64,000 nt of DNA from Chlamydoabsidia padenii (taxonomy: Eukaryota; Mucoromycota; Mucoromycetes; Mucorales; Cunninghamellaceae). The stretch spans positions 806,001 through 870,000 of the forward strand of contig JAIWND010000004.1 of NCBI GenBank assembly GCA_025330725.1, written 5' to 3'. The notes beneath the pieces were generated by a model. It did not search any database, was not told the DNA's origin, and saw only the letters and a program-made list of their open reading frames with translations. A program made the translations under genes and the position numbers. This document shows positions 36,589-48,271 of this stretch, piece by piece (position 1 is the stretch's first letter; the number at the start of each line of letters is the position of its first letter).

Positions 36589-37706
36589 TAATATTGATAC
36601 CTATACTTTTAAACTAGATTGGTAGTATTGCTTTTCTTTTTCTTTTTTTTTTTAAAAAAAATGATAGACCTTAATAGTTAGTTTACCCCCCCCGTTTAAA
36701 GCTTGTAAATAAAACCTTTTGTAATTATAAAACTATGATATGTTTAATGGTCATATATATGTGTCTTGTTGTATGTGTGTGTTATTGGATTTGGTGTTGA
36801 TGTTTCAGTGGATTTCATCATCCTGGGTTTAAAACGAAATTTTTTATTTAGGCGCTTGAATTCCGGGTCAAAAGCTGCTTGGAGATGCAAAAAAAAAAAA
36901 AAAAAGAACCATCGTCCCTACTACCATTAACATGGTCCCATAACTGATTGAGTAGTGGTCATTTCGAATCTGATTAGGGAATACCGCAACGGTCCATAAC
37001 TGATTGAGTAGTGGTCATTTCAAATCTGATTAGGGAATACCGCAACGGTAAGTGCCGACTAGCGGGGTTTGCAAATACCATTCTAATTCAAAAAAAAAAA
37101 AAAAAAAAAGTAGGATCTCATTAACACAAGGGTATGTATCGTTTCCTCCTTCAACCATTTAAAAGCATAGATGTTGAATCAAAATAAAACACTGTCTATA
37201 TTGATGACGATAGAGTCGGTTGATTCCCCATGTTTTCTTTTAAACAGAAGCTGATCAATTTAAACCCCCGATTCATGCATGGGGTCATTACGCTAAAGAA
37301 TCACTGTGAGCAACCGATTTCCTCAACAAAAGCTGTGTCTATGTATCTATTACCAGTTGGACGTCAGAATTGCGAGAATCACTTGTAGTAAACTGGTATA
37401 TTGTCGCTATTCCTCCATCAAAATAAGAGCAAAAAAAAAAAAAAGTGTCACTCGTTCTCAAATATCAAATCACTTGTTTGTTTTATACCAGTATCAGAAA
37501 AGAGGAGGTAATATACCTGGTAAAATAAGCATAATATTGTGTGAGGGTGATCGGGAGCGGGAAGAAACTCCGCATTGCATAAAAAAAGCTTTCGCCTGAC
37601 TTCGAAATAAGCCACCAACCAATTCCGCGAGCACTTTTATTTGTCCCACCCTCTCATTTTTTTTTTCCCTTTCTTTTCCTTCTTTAACACTTTATAGAAA
37701 TTCAAT
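36589..37706. other. Intergenic containing a 56-bp tandem repeat
   Basis: About 1.1 kb between the cyclin and PUS1 genes. It holds the 56-bp direct repeat described separately, a CGGGGTTTG word variant near 37063, several A-runs and no convincing coding frame. Confidence 0.5.
36938..37049. repeat. Tandem direct repeat, two 56-bp units
   Basis: Units at 36938-36993 and 36994-37049 differ at one visible base (TTTCGAATC versus TTTCAAATC). The reverse complement contains TCAGATT, GAAATGA and CTCAATCA in the same order as one end of the ~235-bp repeats at 42 and 52 kb, so this looks like a short, diverged member of that family. Confidence 0.85.
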
Positions 37707-39526
37707 ATGGGGTCCATTTTATCAAAAACAACAAGGACGGATTCAACTATTGGTGTCAAGAGGCCTCGGTCTGACGAAGAAGATGAAGTAATTACAACCA
37801 CCACTACTGAAGAAAAAGTCGCCAATGATACCAGCAATAATGATATTGTCATTCAGGAAACATCAAGTACGACGACGACGACCATCACCACCAAGAAACG
37901 ATTCAAGACCTCCAAAGATAGAAAAGAACACTTTGAAAAAGAACGCACTTGGAAAAAGGAAGCTGAAGAAACGACAACAAGACCACCTAACACTGACCCC
38001 GACCGAGAACAACGCCATCCTAAACGCAAAGTCGCTCTATTGATTGGCTTCTGTGGTACAGGTTATCAAGGCATGCAATTGTAAGTACCTGCATAAAAAA
38101 GGATAAACTGGTCAAGAAACTAACCTTTTTATTTTTATTTTTATGTTCTTGTAATAGTAACCCTGGGGCTACCACTATTGAAAGTACTTTGTTTGATGCA
38201 CTCGTCAAGGCCCAAGCTATCTCCAAGTCCAATTCTGAATCCCCCAAAAAGGTACAATGGGTCCGAACGGCACGTACAGACAAAGGTGTGCATGCGGCTG
38301 GTAATGTGGTGTCTTTGAAAATGCAATTTCCTCATTCGGAACAAGTCATGGTGGATACGATCAATCAACACTTGCCTGAACAAATCCGCGTATGGGGTAT
38401 TACCGATGTCATCAGATCCTTCCACGCCAAAACCAATTGTGATTCCCGGGTGTATGAATATCTCTTGCCATCCTACGCCTTCTCTCCTCCTCTTGCCAAG
38501 ATTCTCCACGACGAACCTACCAGTGATCAGGATATGAAGATCATGAGTAATGATGGCTCTATTATCAAGTATGTTGCCCGGTCCACCGACGAAGAAATCA
38601 AGGAAAAGGAAGCTTATCGCGTCTCGGGTGGTCAATTGGATAGCTTTAAAGAGGCTTTGGGGATGTACAAGGGCACACACAACTTCCACAATTACACCGT
38701 AGGACGACAATATGGTGAAGCAAGTAATAATAGATATATCATGGACATCACCGTAAGTAGGGGGGGGGGCGAAATTATTCAATTGGGGATGATTGACTAA
38801 CTTGCTTTAACTCAGGTTGGCGATCCCATATACATTGACGATGTTGAATGGATCAGTGTCAAACTTCATGGTCAATCATTCATGCTACACCAAATCCGAA
38901 AAATGATCTGTAAGTTGAATAAAGGGGTTGGCTATTTGGATAACTTATGTATTCTTTTTATTCAGCTATGGCTGTACTTGTTGTCCGTAGTGGAACTCCT
39001 TTATCTTTGATTGAAGAAAGTTTTGGACCTCGAAAGATCAACATTCCCAAGGCACCTGCATTAGGACTATTACTGGAACGACCTGTATTCGACTCTTATA
39101 ATAACCGACTTAATGACAAACGATTACAGAAAGAACACCCTCGATTGGAATTCACTCAACACAAAGTAAGTTTTGTATTATAAAAAAAAAAGGAATGGTT
39201 GTGGAATGGTAGACTGATTCCTTTTTTTGATTTGACATAGGATGCCATTGATGCGTTTAAAAAGAAATGGGTGTACTCTAGAATGTTTGAAGCCGAACGT
39301 GAAGAACGAGGGTAAATAAAAAGACGATGAATGGCAAGACCACACTAACTCCACCCTTTAATTTTTGCATAGATTCGATACCTTTTTGACTTCAGTAGAT
39401 AACAGCTTTACTGACGACTTCAAGTACCTGAATCCTCAAGGCGTGATACCTGATGAATGTATAGTAACAACTAAATACTCTGAATCAGCAACAACCAAGG
39501 ATGGACCCACTGGTGAAGATGATTAG
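37707..39526 (+). CDS. PUS1: tRNA pseudouridine synthase (Pus1/TruA family)
   Basis: Six exons (37707-38080, 38158-38752, 38816-38909, 38966-39165, 39241-39311, 39373-39526) give 495 aa. After a charged, Thr-rich and basic N terminus (nuclear localisation likely), the catalytic domain begins [21 protein letters not shown]. The catalytic Asp lies in [19 protein letters not shown]. Other family blocks are [34 protein letters not shown] and [12 protein letters not shown]. It converts uridines in tRNAs, and in yeast also U2 snRNA and mRNAs, to pseudouridine. The start at 37707 is the first ATG in frame after the CT-rich leader. Confidence 0.94.
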
Positions 39527-40347
39527 TTTGTAGTTTGTAGTTTATTTGTTTAATTAATTAATAAAGTTTAATATCTACATATACATGTTGCTTGTTATCA
39601 ATGATGGATTGGATGGATGTGTCCTGATGAATTTAAAGGACCGATGCAACATGAATACAATGGAAGGTCGAGAAAGCATGATCCATGCGTTTCACTCTTT
39701 ACTCATTCCCACTCTCTATCTCGAAATACAGGAAAATGAATTGCCACCTTGTTCATGCCCCTCCCCCCCCCCTGAATGATGTGCTGCATGAACAAGTATA
39801 ATGGATTCATTTTAACAGGGACGCACGTGCAAAGTGGGATGGGTTAGTACAAAAAGGCGGGGTTTGAAACCGCTTGGGAGGGAACGGTAAAAGCCGATAG
39901 TGTGAAAGGGGGATCATCCATTTGACAATAAATAAGTCAATAAGATCCTTATAAATAACACAAAAGAGGTGAGATAAAGGAAAATAGAACATAAAAGGTA
40001 TATATACTTGGGTGATGATAAGAAGACTCTCTCTCTTTATTTTTAACATTCTATAAATACCACCCTTCTTGCATGCTCTTAATGTTCGATCTGGAAAAAG
40101 CTTCATTTATGAATTCAACGTTTTACCCAAAAAAAGAGTATTATAGAAGGAATGGCAGAATTACAAAGCGGGATTTGAAAATACCACAGTGGAACATTGA
40201 TTTGTCCCACACTCAATTTTTTGTCCTTGTAATTTTTCAAAACCCGGGATTTTCCTTTTCTTCCTTTTCTTTTTCTCTTCTTCCTTCACATCTTGCCTCC
40301 TCCACCCGCCCATTCCCTTCGTTTATACTTATCCATTCTTAATCGAC
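39527..40347. other. Intergenic, promoter of the GPI protein gene
   Basis: Contains a CGGGGTTTG variant at 39858-39866, an exact CGGGATTTG word at 40169-40177, 171 bp upstream of the next start codon, and a long CT-rich leader (about 40250-40340). No gene is seen. Confidence 0.55.
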
Positions 40348-41280
40348 ATGCAATTGAAAGCCATTTTAGCTTCTGTACCTGTGGTCATGACGTTGGCCTC
40401 TCAAGTGGCTGGCCAAATATCTCAAGTGGTCGATGCTAACAACTTTTGCCTGTACTTACCTCCCCCTGATTCCACCAACCGCAACATTGCCGATACCGAA
40501 TGGAACGCTCAAGCCTTTTGTATGGGCAACACACCTAAAGCACTCAAAGCCAACAAGATGCCTGATGGATTCGTGCAATCTGCTCACTTTGTCGCCACTG
40601 ACCAGTACGTACAAGTGACAGGTCAAATCGATCCTGCCAAAGCAAACTTGAATGTGACCGATGATGGTGGACAAATGGATATTGCTGCACGTAAGTATAA
40701 AATAATAAACCTACTTTTGCCTCGTTTAACTAAATCTTTTTTATTGATATAGCCAAAGGATCATCTTGTGCTGATTGGAAATTCTATGTCAACATGATTG
40801 AACCCACTGGCAAGACTTACTGTATGCGCTGCTGTGTAAGTATTATGACATGAATTTTTGAAAACTAGATTGTACTAACTACTTTTTATATAGAACGATA
40901 AGGTGACATGTAATCGTGGGATTTCTGAAAAAGGATGTGCTCATGTCATTCCTGGTGATTACAGTGGTCCTTTGACTGGTGATGGTTCATCTACTCAACC
41001 TTCTGTCTCTGTCTCTGTCTCTTCATTCACCCCTAAACCTGCATCCACTTCTTCTTCTGTCCAACCTTCTTCCACACCCAAAACTCCATCTGGCAATACG
41101 CAATCTTCTCCTGCTTCCAAAGACAATGGCTCTTCTTCTTCTTCTTCTCCCAAGGATAGCAACTCTACTTCTTCGGATCAAGTCTCTGCTCAATCTGTCA
41201 ACAGTGGTGCTGGTGTCATTGGTCAACCTATCCTTGCTGTCACCTTGTTAGTTATTGTGGCTACCCTCTTCACACAATAA
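40348..41280 (+). CDS. Secreted, probably GPI-anchored Ser/Thr-rich surface protein
   Basis: Three exons (40348-40690, 40753-40835, 40894-41280) give 270 aa. A signal peptide (residues ~1-22, ending QVAG) is followed by a compact Cys-containing domain of about 140 residues: FCLYLPPPDSTNRNIADTEW, PDGFVQSAHFVATDQYVQVTG, NVTDDGGQMDIA, and MRCCNDKVTCNRG. The rest is a Ser/Thr/Pro stalk and a hydrophobic C terminus (residues ~248-270) typical of a GPI signal. This domain type recurs in fungal cell-surface glycoproteins of unknown function. A role at the wall or outer membrane leaflet is inferred only from architecture. Confidence 0.85.
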
Positions 41281-41964
41281 TGTATAATCTACTGTTATTA
41301 CTATTAATACTACTATTACTACTATTACTGCCATTTACCAATTAGTTTGCTGTTATCTACTTTTTTATAAATAAAGAAATGATATTTTACAATGATCACC
41401 ATTGACCATTATATTTACTTTTTATCCCTGCCTTCTTTGTGATTAGGTCATGTAGTGTACTATGCTTATTAAAAAGTGACCCCACTCCATGTTTGTATGT
41501 ATTCAGTGTCCCGAGAATAAACTTTTCTTTTGAACAGCATCAAATTGTCTCACCCCATCTTTTTTAAATTAGGATCTAAAAAAACAAAGTTTACTTTAGA
41601 TAGCAACCGGAGTCAAAATCATACTATTTGATACAGATCGTCAGGCATCTTTTCCTTGGTCCTTTTATTCCATGTTGCACAATGATGATGACGAGGAATG
41701 AAGACAATGGGCCACAACATGCCTTGTTTTCAAGGGAGTCAATCGGTGTATCGATTTGAAATCGGTCGATCATGCAGATTCACACGCCGACAACCGAGTT
41801 TGGTTTTCTTCCCATTAAAATAAGACATTCAGAGCAGAGAGATAAAAAAAAAAAGATCGACCAAGAATAAAAAAGATGAATGGCAATTTGTAGTTAATCA
41901 ATATATAAATAAGCATAAACCAGATTGGAGACACCAAACAAGTAGAGCACCTACCAAGTCTTAG
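41281..41964. other. Intergenic, AT-rich, no gene seen
   Basis: 3' flank with AATAAAG and simple ACT/ATT repeats, then unique AT-rich DNA up to the dispersed repeat. The last ~25 bases (from about 41940) resemble the end of a repeat unit, suggesting a truncated additional copy. Confidence 0.45.
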
Positions 41965-42446
41965 TAGGGAATCAAGTGGGAGCGGGATTTGAAATCAAAG
42001 TATGCATCTTCGTCCCCCATTTTTGTTTTTTTACAAATGACAGGTAAAAGTTATCGCAAGTCTGAAAATACTGACACACGGTACTTGGTACTTGGGTTTT
42101 GCGGTAAAGTATGTTGGAAATATGTTAACGGATACTCATCGCCACTTTAATCATTAGCATCCGTTGACCATTGAGCCAGTAGAGCTGTTCCCAACTCTGA
42201 CTAGAGAATCAAGTGTGCGGGATTTGAAAACAAAGTTTGCTTCTGTCTGTGAACCATTATCTTTTTTTTTTAAAAAAAAATGACAAGTGAAAATAACCGC
42301 AAGTCTGAACAAAATGACACAAGGGACTTGGTACTTGGGTTTTGCGGTAAAGTATGTTGGAAATATTCCATAGTATCCACATCGCCACTTTAATCATTAG
42401 CATCCGTTAGTCATTGAGCCAACATGACTCTTTCCAAATCTGACCA
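41965..42446 (+). repeat. Dispersed repeat, tandem pair A1/A2 (~237 and ~245 bp)
   Basis: Two head-to-tail units share GAATCAAGTG, the CGGGATTTGAAA word (41983 and 42218), a T/A-run, CGCAAGTCTGAA, ACTTGGTACTTGGGTTTTGC, GGTAAAGTATGTTGGAAATAT and ATCGCCACTTTAATCATTAG (42138 and 42381). The reverse complement of the same unit recurs near 52.2-52.6 kb. No open reading frame, terminal inverted repeat or Pol III A/B box pair is evident inside. The unit could be a non-autonomous mobile element, a satellite seed or a duplicated regulatory module. Confidence 0.85.
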
Positions 42447-42594
42447 AGGCATGGATCACATTAATGACGGATTTAACCAAGTTTATTTTATTACAAGTGA
42501 AGTAAAATACAAGGCTACATAATATGTAATACATAAAATTATTATAAAACGTAAAAAAAAAAAAGACTATTCTAAAGACTATTTAAGACAAGGT

Positions 42595-43480
42595 AAGACC
42601 AAATTGTTGGATTTGCTGAGCAGTTGATGGTGGATGACATTCATAGCTGTACAAGATTCTTCAATGGCACAAGAGACATTGATTTCGGCACCAGTAGACA
42701 TCAACTAACCAGCAATACCCACCATGTTTTTTGCTTGTTCCCCACCCACAACAAAAAGTGCATAACCAAGTTCTGTAGCACATCCCACCACCCACCAATT
42801 GTAGACCTTTGATCACCCAAGCCATATTCACGTTATCCAAAGTCAATGATATTATCAAAAAAAAAAAAAAAAAGAAAGCAAACTAGATCTTCATTCCCTA
42901 CGATTAACAACAATTGGTTAGTATATCATATCATCTATCATACATCGGCTTTTCTTCTTCTTCTTACCTTACTGTATCTTGCGTTACAACCGCCATCAGA
43001 AATAGAATTCAATACTTTGTGGTATTGTTTGTTGATATAAATCCAGGTAAGAATGTTCAACCTACTTGAATAGACAAAACTTATTGTTCAGTGGTAAGCC
43101 ATTGCTGTTTTACCGTTGGATTGCAAGTACTTTACCTTTATTGAGGAGGCGCTAAAGTCAAAAGTGCAAAGATGGGTTCCTGTTGACTTTATCGTAGCTG
43201 CATATACCTAGTCTGTTGAATATATTCGTTTTAGTGTACTTTTTAAGTGGCATCTATGTGATAAAAGAAGATGGTTAGTCATTTAAACAAAGAAGCAGTT
43301 ATGATTCTTACCTTTGATGTAAAGTTAATCTACGGTCTGACAAGGTCCATAGGTGTGTGTCGTGACTAAATGAAGAAGAGGTGTTAATCAATAAGGTAAG
43401 GCAATGTAATAAAATACTTACGTTCAAGTTCAGTGGATAAATGTATAGCTAAAGTGAAAGGTGAGAGTGGGAAAAAGAAA
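42595..43480 (-). pseudogene. Possible decayed intron-containing gene
   Basis: On the minus strand there are good splice-like junctions (donors at about 43431 and 43310; acceptors at about 43375 and 43256) and a stretch reading ELGYALFVVGGEQAKNMVGIAG that hits an in-frame TAG, then continues STGAEINVSCAIEESCTAMN to a stop near 42590. Other parts need frame shifts. I do not recognise the ancestral family. It could also be a divergent real gene with a structure I failed to resolve. Confidence 0.3.
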
Positions 43481-43790
43481 GAAGAAAGAAGAGATAGGGA
43501 AATGTTTCAAAGAAACTCCCATTCCATTGTCTTCATTTTCAAATTCCGACACCTGCCCTGAGCCCACTTGACGCAAAAAATGTTATAGCCGGATGATTTA
43601 CCCCAAATTCAAACCGTATGATCCCTTTAGTTGTATTAGTATAAAATAACCCTGCAATTTTCATATCAATCGATCAACGGGAGCGAGATTGGATGGATCT
43701 GACCCACATTTTCAAATCCCGTCTGCATCCATCCTGATCTGTAACAAGCGATCATGCATGGTTTAATATGGTTTTTATTCGTTTAATAGG

Positions 43791-44957
43791 TCAAGATAAT
43801 AAGAAGGTGGAAGTTATTAAAAGAAGAGGTATGGTAGGGATAAAAGTAAAAACTAGAGATCCACGGGAAGATGAGGATGAGGATGTAGGGGAGGAGTTAT
43901 CAAAAGGCAACAGTTTGCGGGATGTTATATCTATGATAAAATAAAAAACGACAGCAAATTAGCACAATGGCAATAAACCCACCCTCCATTTTTGTTCTAT
44001 TTATACCTTTAACGTCACATGGGGATTGATTGAGTTTACAAGTGGGACCAGAAGTATCCTTTGTCGAGTTGAAGAAGAATGTCAAATTTGCCACTTCCAT
44101 AATGATATCTTGATCCATAGGAGCTTGACCACTAAAGTGAGGATTACCATCGGTCCAATGATTCAATATGATACGACCAGGTGAAGAGGGAATGTTGGTG
44201 TTCATGGTTGATGCCAAATGTCCATCTAAATAAAAGTCCACGGAATCAGGCAACCAATCAAATCGGTATTCATAAAAGTCCTGAATTGAATAAAAATAAA
44301 ATAATAAAAGACGGTTATATGAAGCTATGTCATCATATTGTTTATTCTTACCATTGTGGGATCATAGGTCAAAGGATACTTTGCATGAGTGAGCTCAGAA
44401 GCCGAGCCATCTTCATTACGAATTTGAGGCTGGATAGCGAAATAAGTTTGTCTCGGATCCGTGTATCTACCCAGTGTTTCCATATCTATTTCTGCTGTAT
44501 CATTCCAATAATAGTAAAAAGATGCCACTGTACCAGGAGCCGAAGGTGTTTTGATGAATGATCTAAAAGTGCCGTATAAAAAGTCGTTTCGTTGAGTACC
44601 GAATGCTGCCGAGGTCATTTCACCATCCATAGATCGAACGATCAATTGTGCTGATTGTGTTGTCAAGTTGATATTGTTCTTAGAGAAGATCCGTTTATAA
44701 TCACTACCCGGTCGCTGTAACTTGTAATCCATCACCATATAATTCTTGTCTTGTTTCAAATCCATCATCTTGGATTTTTGATTATTGTTGTCGTCATTAT
44801 TTGTTTGTTGATAGTCTGAATACCACACGTTTGACCATATATTGTTGTTTTCATCACGAAACCCACAATCGCAAGTAATAGGTGTCGAAGAGACTTGGGG
44901 TTTGACAAGAGGTGCAATAAGGACAGTGACAACCAATAGAGATCTAAACAAGTACAT
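43791..44957 (-). CDS. GPI-type GH16 glucan hydrolase/transglycosylase (Crh-like)
   Basis: Three exons (44957-44352, 44280-44007, 43930-43791) give 339 aa. A signal peptide (residues ~1-24) is followed by a GH16 jelly-roll. The catalytic signature EIDMETLG (E-x-D-x-E) is visible at about residue 158, preceded by GTFRSFIKTPSAPGTVASFYYYW, and followed by the YEYRFDWLPDSVDFYLDG strand pair and IILNHWTDGNP. The last exon encodes a Ser-rich linker and a hydrophobic tail (PTIPLLLITSTFLLS), a likely GPI signal. It probably remodels cell-wall beta-glucan or chitin-glucan links, as Crh proteins do. Exact specificity is not deducible. Confidence 0.88.
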
Positions 44958-46137
44958 TGTTAATTGTTTGTTTAAAAAGAAGGTGAATACAAATAAAGAG
45001 TAAAGTAATTAGAATATGTATGTAGATGAGGTGAGAGACAATGTTTTACACTTGAGAAACTCACCTCGGGTCTTTTTTTTTTTTTTTTTTTTTTTTTGAT
45101 CCCCCAAAGATGTGTCAGTATGTCAAGTTTCAACCAGAAGGGAGTAGTAAGAGTTGAGTGACTTGGTGTGTTGGTATAACTCTCTATTCCATGGTGATAA
45201 GATAATGTCAGGGTCGGATAAGAATAAAAAGAAGAGAAAGGGGAAAAAAGAGAGTTACAAAAATAGAAGATCTTCCAGAACAAATGCGGGATTTGAAAAA
45301 TGTTTTCGTATGGCGCATTTTGTATTACCTGAAAACACTATGATGGAAGGATGGAATCAAGTGATTCGATTTCAACTTGATTAGGAGAAAAGATGGAAAC
45401 AAAAGGTAATGGAGAGGGAAGGGAAGAGACACATATATTGTGCGTGAGTGTGAACGTGGTTAAAAGTGGTAATCTTTACTTATAAGGTTCACGTTCACCT
45501 TTGTAACTCATGTGGTACGTTGAGAGTCACTTTTGATAGTATGACACAAGTGTTCTTTGTTACAGATAGACAATATGAAATCCAAAGTCCTGACTCTCAA
45601 TGGGGTCGATCTCTTCTTTTATGGGGGGAGGGAGAAATATCAGTTGTTTGTGTTTGTTTATCATTACTCTTTTTTTTTTTTTTTTTTTTTTGGCCCCCTT
45701 ATTTTTTTCTTTCTAATCCCGTTCCTCCCTTCGGTTCTTCCCAAATGGAGGGCTATTATTATCAAAAGGAGAGGATGGATGATTCATTTGTTTATAAATC
45801 ACTACCTTTTTAGAGCCAAGCCAGAAGACCTGTTAACAAAAGTATTGGATCTAGTAATATGCTTCATTGCTGCATTGTATTTGGTCCAGACTCATCAGTG
45901 ATCAATTTAAAGTTAAGACCTCTGGTGGAAGAAAGCGGGTTTAGAAATTATATGCCCTATAAAAAAAAAGTGGTTGAAAAAAGGGGGTCGGACCGTTTGG
46001 TCTGGATTTTTTCTCTTTTCTTCGTCTCTCTCTCTCTCTTTTTTTTTTTTTTTTTTTTCTTCTGCTTTTCTTCCCCTTCTCATTCTTCTACTTTTCTTTT
46101 ACTTTTACTTCTTTATTAAAACGAACGTAATAGAACA
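44958..46137. other. Intergenic, divergent promoters, no gene seen
   Basis: About 1.2 kb with a T-run of more than 20 at 45074-45097, a CGGGATTTG word at 45287-45295, further T-runs at 45670 and 46042, and a CT-rich leader before the F-box gene. Several short open frames are low complexity and show no domain. Confidence 0.55.
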
Positions 46138-47529
46138 ATGTCATGTGGACAACCAACACTTGGATTGTCAGCATTGCCTTTGGAGGTCTCTTTGAAAATA
46201 GCCGATTATCTACACTTTGCTGATCTTTGGTACCTTGCCACAGCCTCACGGTCATGTCGAAAGCTTGCTCACCACATCATATGGCACAAATACGGAATCG
46301 ACCTTTATAAACCTCGACTTAATGCTTATAGTCACCTTGTCCACTCTGCTGTTGCTTATGTCTGTCGACACGGTCACCTGTCAACACCTTCACTGGCTTC
46401 ATCTTCAACAACGATAATGGCAACTCAACCACTTAACTCACCACCATTATCCTCTTCTTCCCACCTATTGAATTCAACTACAGCAAGTACAGCAGCAGCA
46501 AGTACTGGAACTACGACACCACCACCTACACCACCGATATCACCATCGGATATTACCAATCATCATGTCTTACAAAGTGTTGCTAATCGACTTGCAGTAG
46601 AAATATACGACCGATCGCCATTACGGGACTGGGAACCTTGTCTGGACTTTCTTGTGGATAAAACACTGGGTATCTTATTAGACCATGTGTTATTAGATAC
46701 TTGTCTCGACACTATTCCCGACATTGAAACGACTGGCATCACTCATCTTACCACCACTACCATCCCACAAATTAAAGAATGTCCTTACTCACCAACACGG
46801 ATGGGTAAACTGATAACCGACTTTTTAACCACCTTGTATCCAACCTTAACTGCACTCTTCGATGATCATGCCGCCACTATTTATCATCGACTATTGATCA
46901 ATCATCTCAATCGACATTTGGATGCACTCACTCATCGATATCATTACCACCATAAACGCCGACTCGATTGTAAACATATGAAGGCTTGGCGTCTCATGAA
47001 TCGATCCGTACGCCACAGTGTTCTTGTCCTCATTCGATTTATGGGAACATTGGTCCAGACTGATTTACTAACGGCGGCGGATCTTCGGGTACTTACTCAT
47101 CAACGTATCGTTGCTCTCTTCTTGGTCCAACAATGTCATCAACAAGATGAAAATTCAAACAAGTTGCGATCCATGATGGCTTCTCTCTCTCGGCGAGGGT
47201 GGATGGACGAAATCGAGTTCCAAATTACTATTCTTCTTGACTTGGTACGGGCTATTATTGGTCGTCAATCCATACGATGGGATGCTGATATGGAATTGGA
47301 TTTGTTTGCTACCATGTTCAAAAACGCTGTCTCTGACTTTGTATCCTATCAATCTTCTACTTCTCATCCATCCTTTGGTACCATCGGTACAGCCTCAAAT
47401 GGGGTAACATCATCATCATCAACAACAGCATCATCAACAGCAACAATAACAACTGGCACTTCATCTACTGGTACCGTCTCTGCATCACCAACAACTACAA
47501 CCACATCATCTGCAGCTACAACAGCATGA
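46138..47529 (+). CDS. F-box protein
   Basis: A single exon of 463 aa. The N terminus carries an F-box (LPLEVSLKIADYLHFADLWYLATASRSC, residues ~12-55), which would bind Skp1 in an SCF ubiquitin ligase. A Ser/Thr-rich linker (residues ~80-140), a helical central region with many Leu/His/Arg residues (to ~410) and a Ser/Thr/Ala-rich tail follow. No WD40, LRR or Kelch repeats are visible, so the substrate-recognition mode is unknown. The ATG at 46138 is the first in frame. Confidence 0.75.
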   Translation: MSCGQPTLGLSALPLEVSLKIADYLHFADLWYLATASRSCRKLAHHIIWHKYGIDLYKPRLNAYSHLVHSAVAYVCRHGHLSTPSLASSSTTIMATQPLNSPPLSSSSHLLNSTTASTAAASTGTTTPPPTPPISPSDITNHHVLQSVANRLAVEIYDRSPLRDWEPCLDFLVDKTLGILLDHVLLDTCLDTIPDIETTGITHLTTTTIPQIKECPYSPTRMGKLITDFLTTLYPTLTALFDDHAATIYHRLLINHLNRHLDALTHRYHYHHKRRLDCKHMKAWRLMNRSVRHSVLVLIRFMGTLVQTDLLTAADLRVLTHQRIVALFLVQQCHQQDENSNKLRSMMASLSRRGWMDEIEFQITILLDLVRAIIGRQSIRWDADMELDLFATMFKNAVSDFVSYQSSTSHPSFGTIGTASNGVTSSSSTTASSTATITTGTSSTGTVSASPTTTTTSSAATTA

Positions 47530-48271
47530 ACACTGGCTTCATTCCGACGACGTACTAGACCTCTCTCTCTCTCTCTCTCTCATTATACTTTGTTAACTAT
47601 TCATATTACTATTACTTTAACTATTATTCACCATCATCTTCTCATGCCCCATCTTACCCTCATCCCTTTGTATATTTATTCTAGTGTATATATTATCATT
47701 CCTATTACCTCTTACTATATTGTTTTACCATGTTATATGTATGTATGCATGATGTATGTATATTTTGTTTTGCTGGTCTTCTACTTTTTTTTTACGCCGC
47801 TTGTTATTATATGACAGCTGGTCTCGAACAATAAAAAGAATAATCAATTATGTCCTCAATGTCCCAATGTTACTGTGATTGTACAATGATTAATGTCCCA
47901 TCCCTTTTTAGGTATAGTGTCTGGAGGACCCTTCCTTGGGCAATAACAAACTAGGGGCGTAACGACCTTCCATACTGGGGTTTTGTCCATGGTCAGGTTA
48001 ACGATCAGTTTAATCCAGGTATCAACTATTTGGTTCATCAATACAATCGGTGATACAAAATCCCCCCTTTTTTTAATTACACACCCCATCATCAAATGTT
48101 CCGTCCATTGGAGAATATCTTTTTTTTTTTTCCTATTGTTTCAAAGATAAAAGCTTGAATCATGTCATCACCATCCATTGTTTATTAATATACCGTTATA
48201 TTTATAGTATTACTACATTCCTACATAACTAATCTAATACAGCGAAATACATATATCACTAGTCTATTTAA
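47530..48271. other. Intergenic, no gene supported
   Basis: A (TC)n microsatellite at about 47563-47580, a TACGCCGCTT word at 47793-47802 and AT-rich DNA. A minus-strand open frame of 79 codons (47856-48095) has a plausible amino-acid composition but no recognisable motif, so it is not annotated as a gene. Confidence 0.5.

Noticed and set aside
41965..42446. CRISPR-like or satellite array
   Set aside because: Only two units, about 240 bp each and imperfect; no short direct repeats with unique spacers, and the host is a fungus.
42595..42858. Cys/Trp-rich small secreted protein on the minus strand (42661-42858)
   Set aside because: No signal peptide at the start, and a competing frame of the same DNA reads more like a decayed protein.
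47856..48095. Minus-strand 79-codon open frame as a gene
   Set aside because: No homology signal, no clear start context or neighbouring exons; this length is expected by chance in this window.
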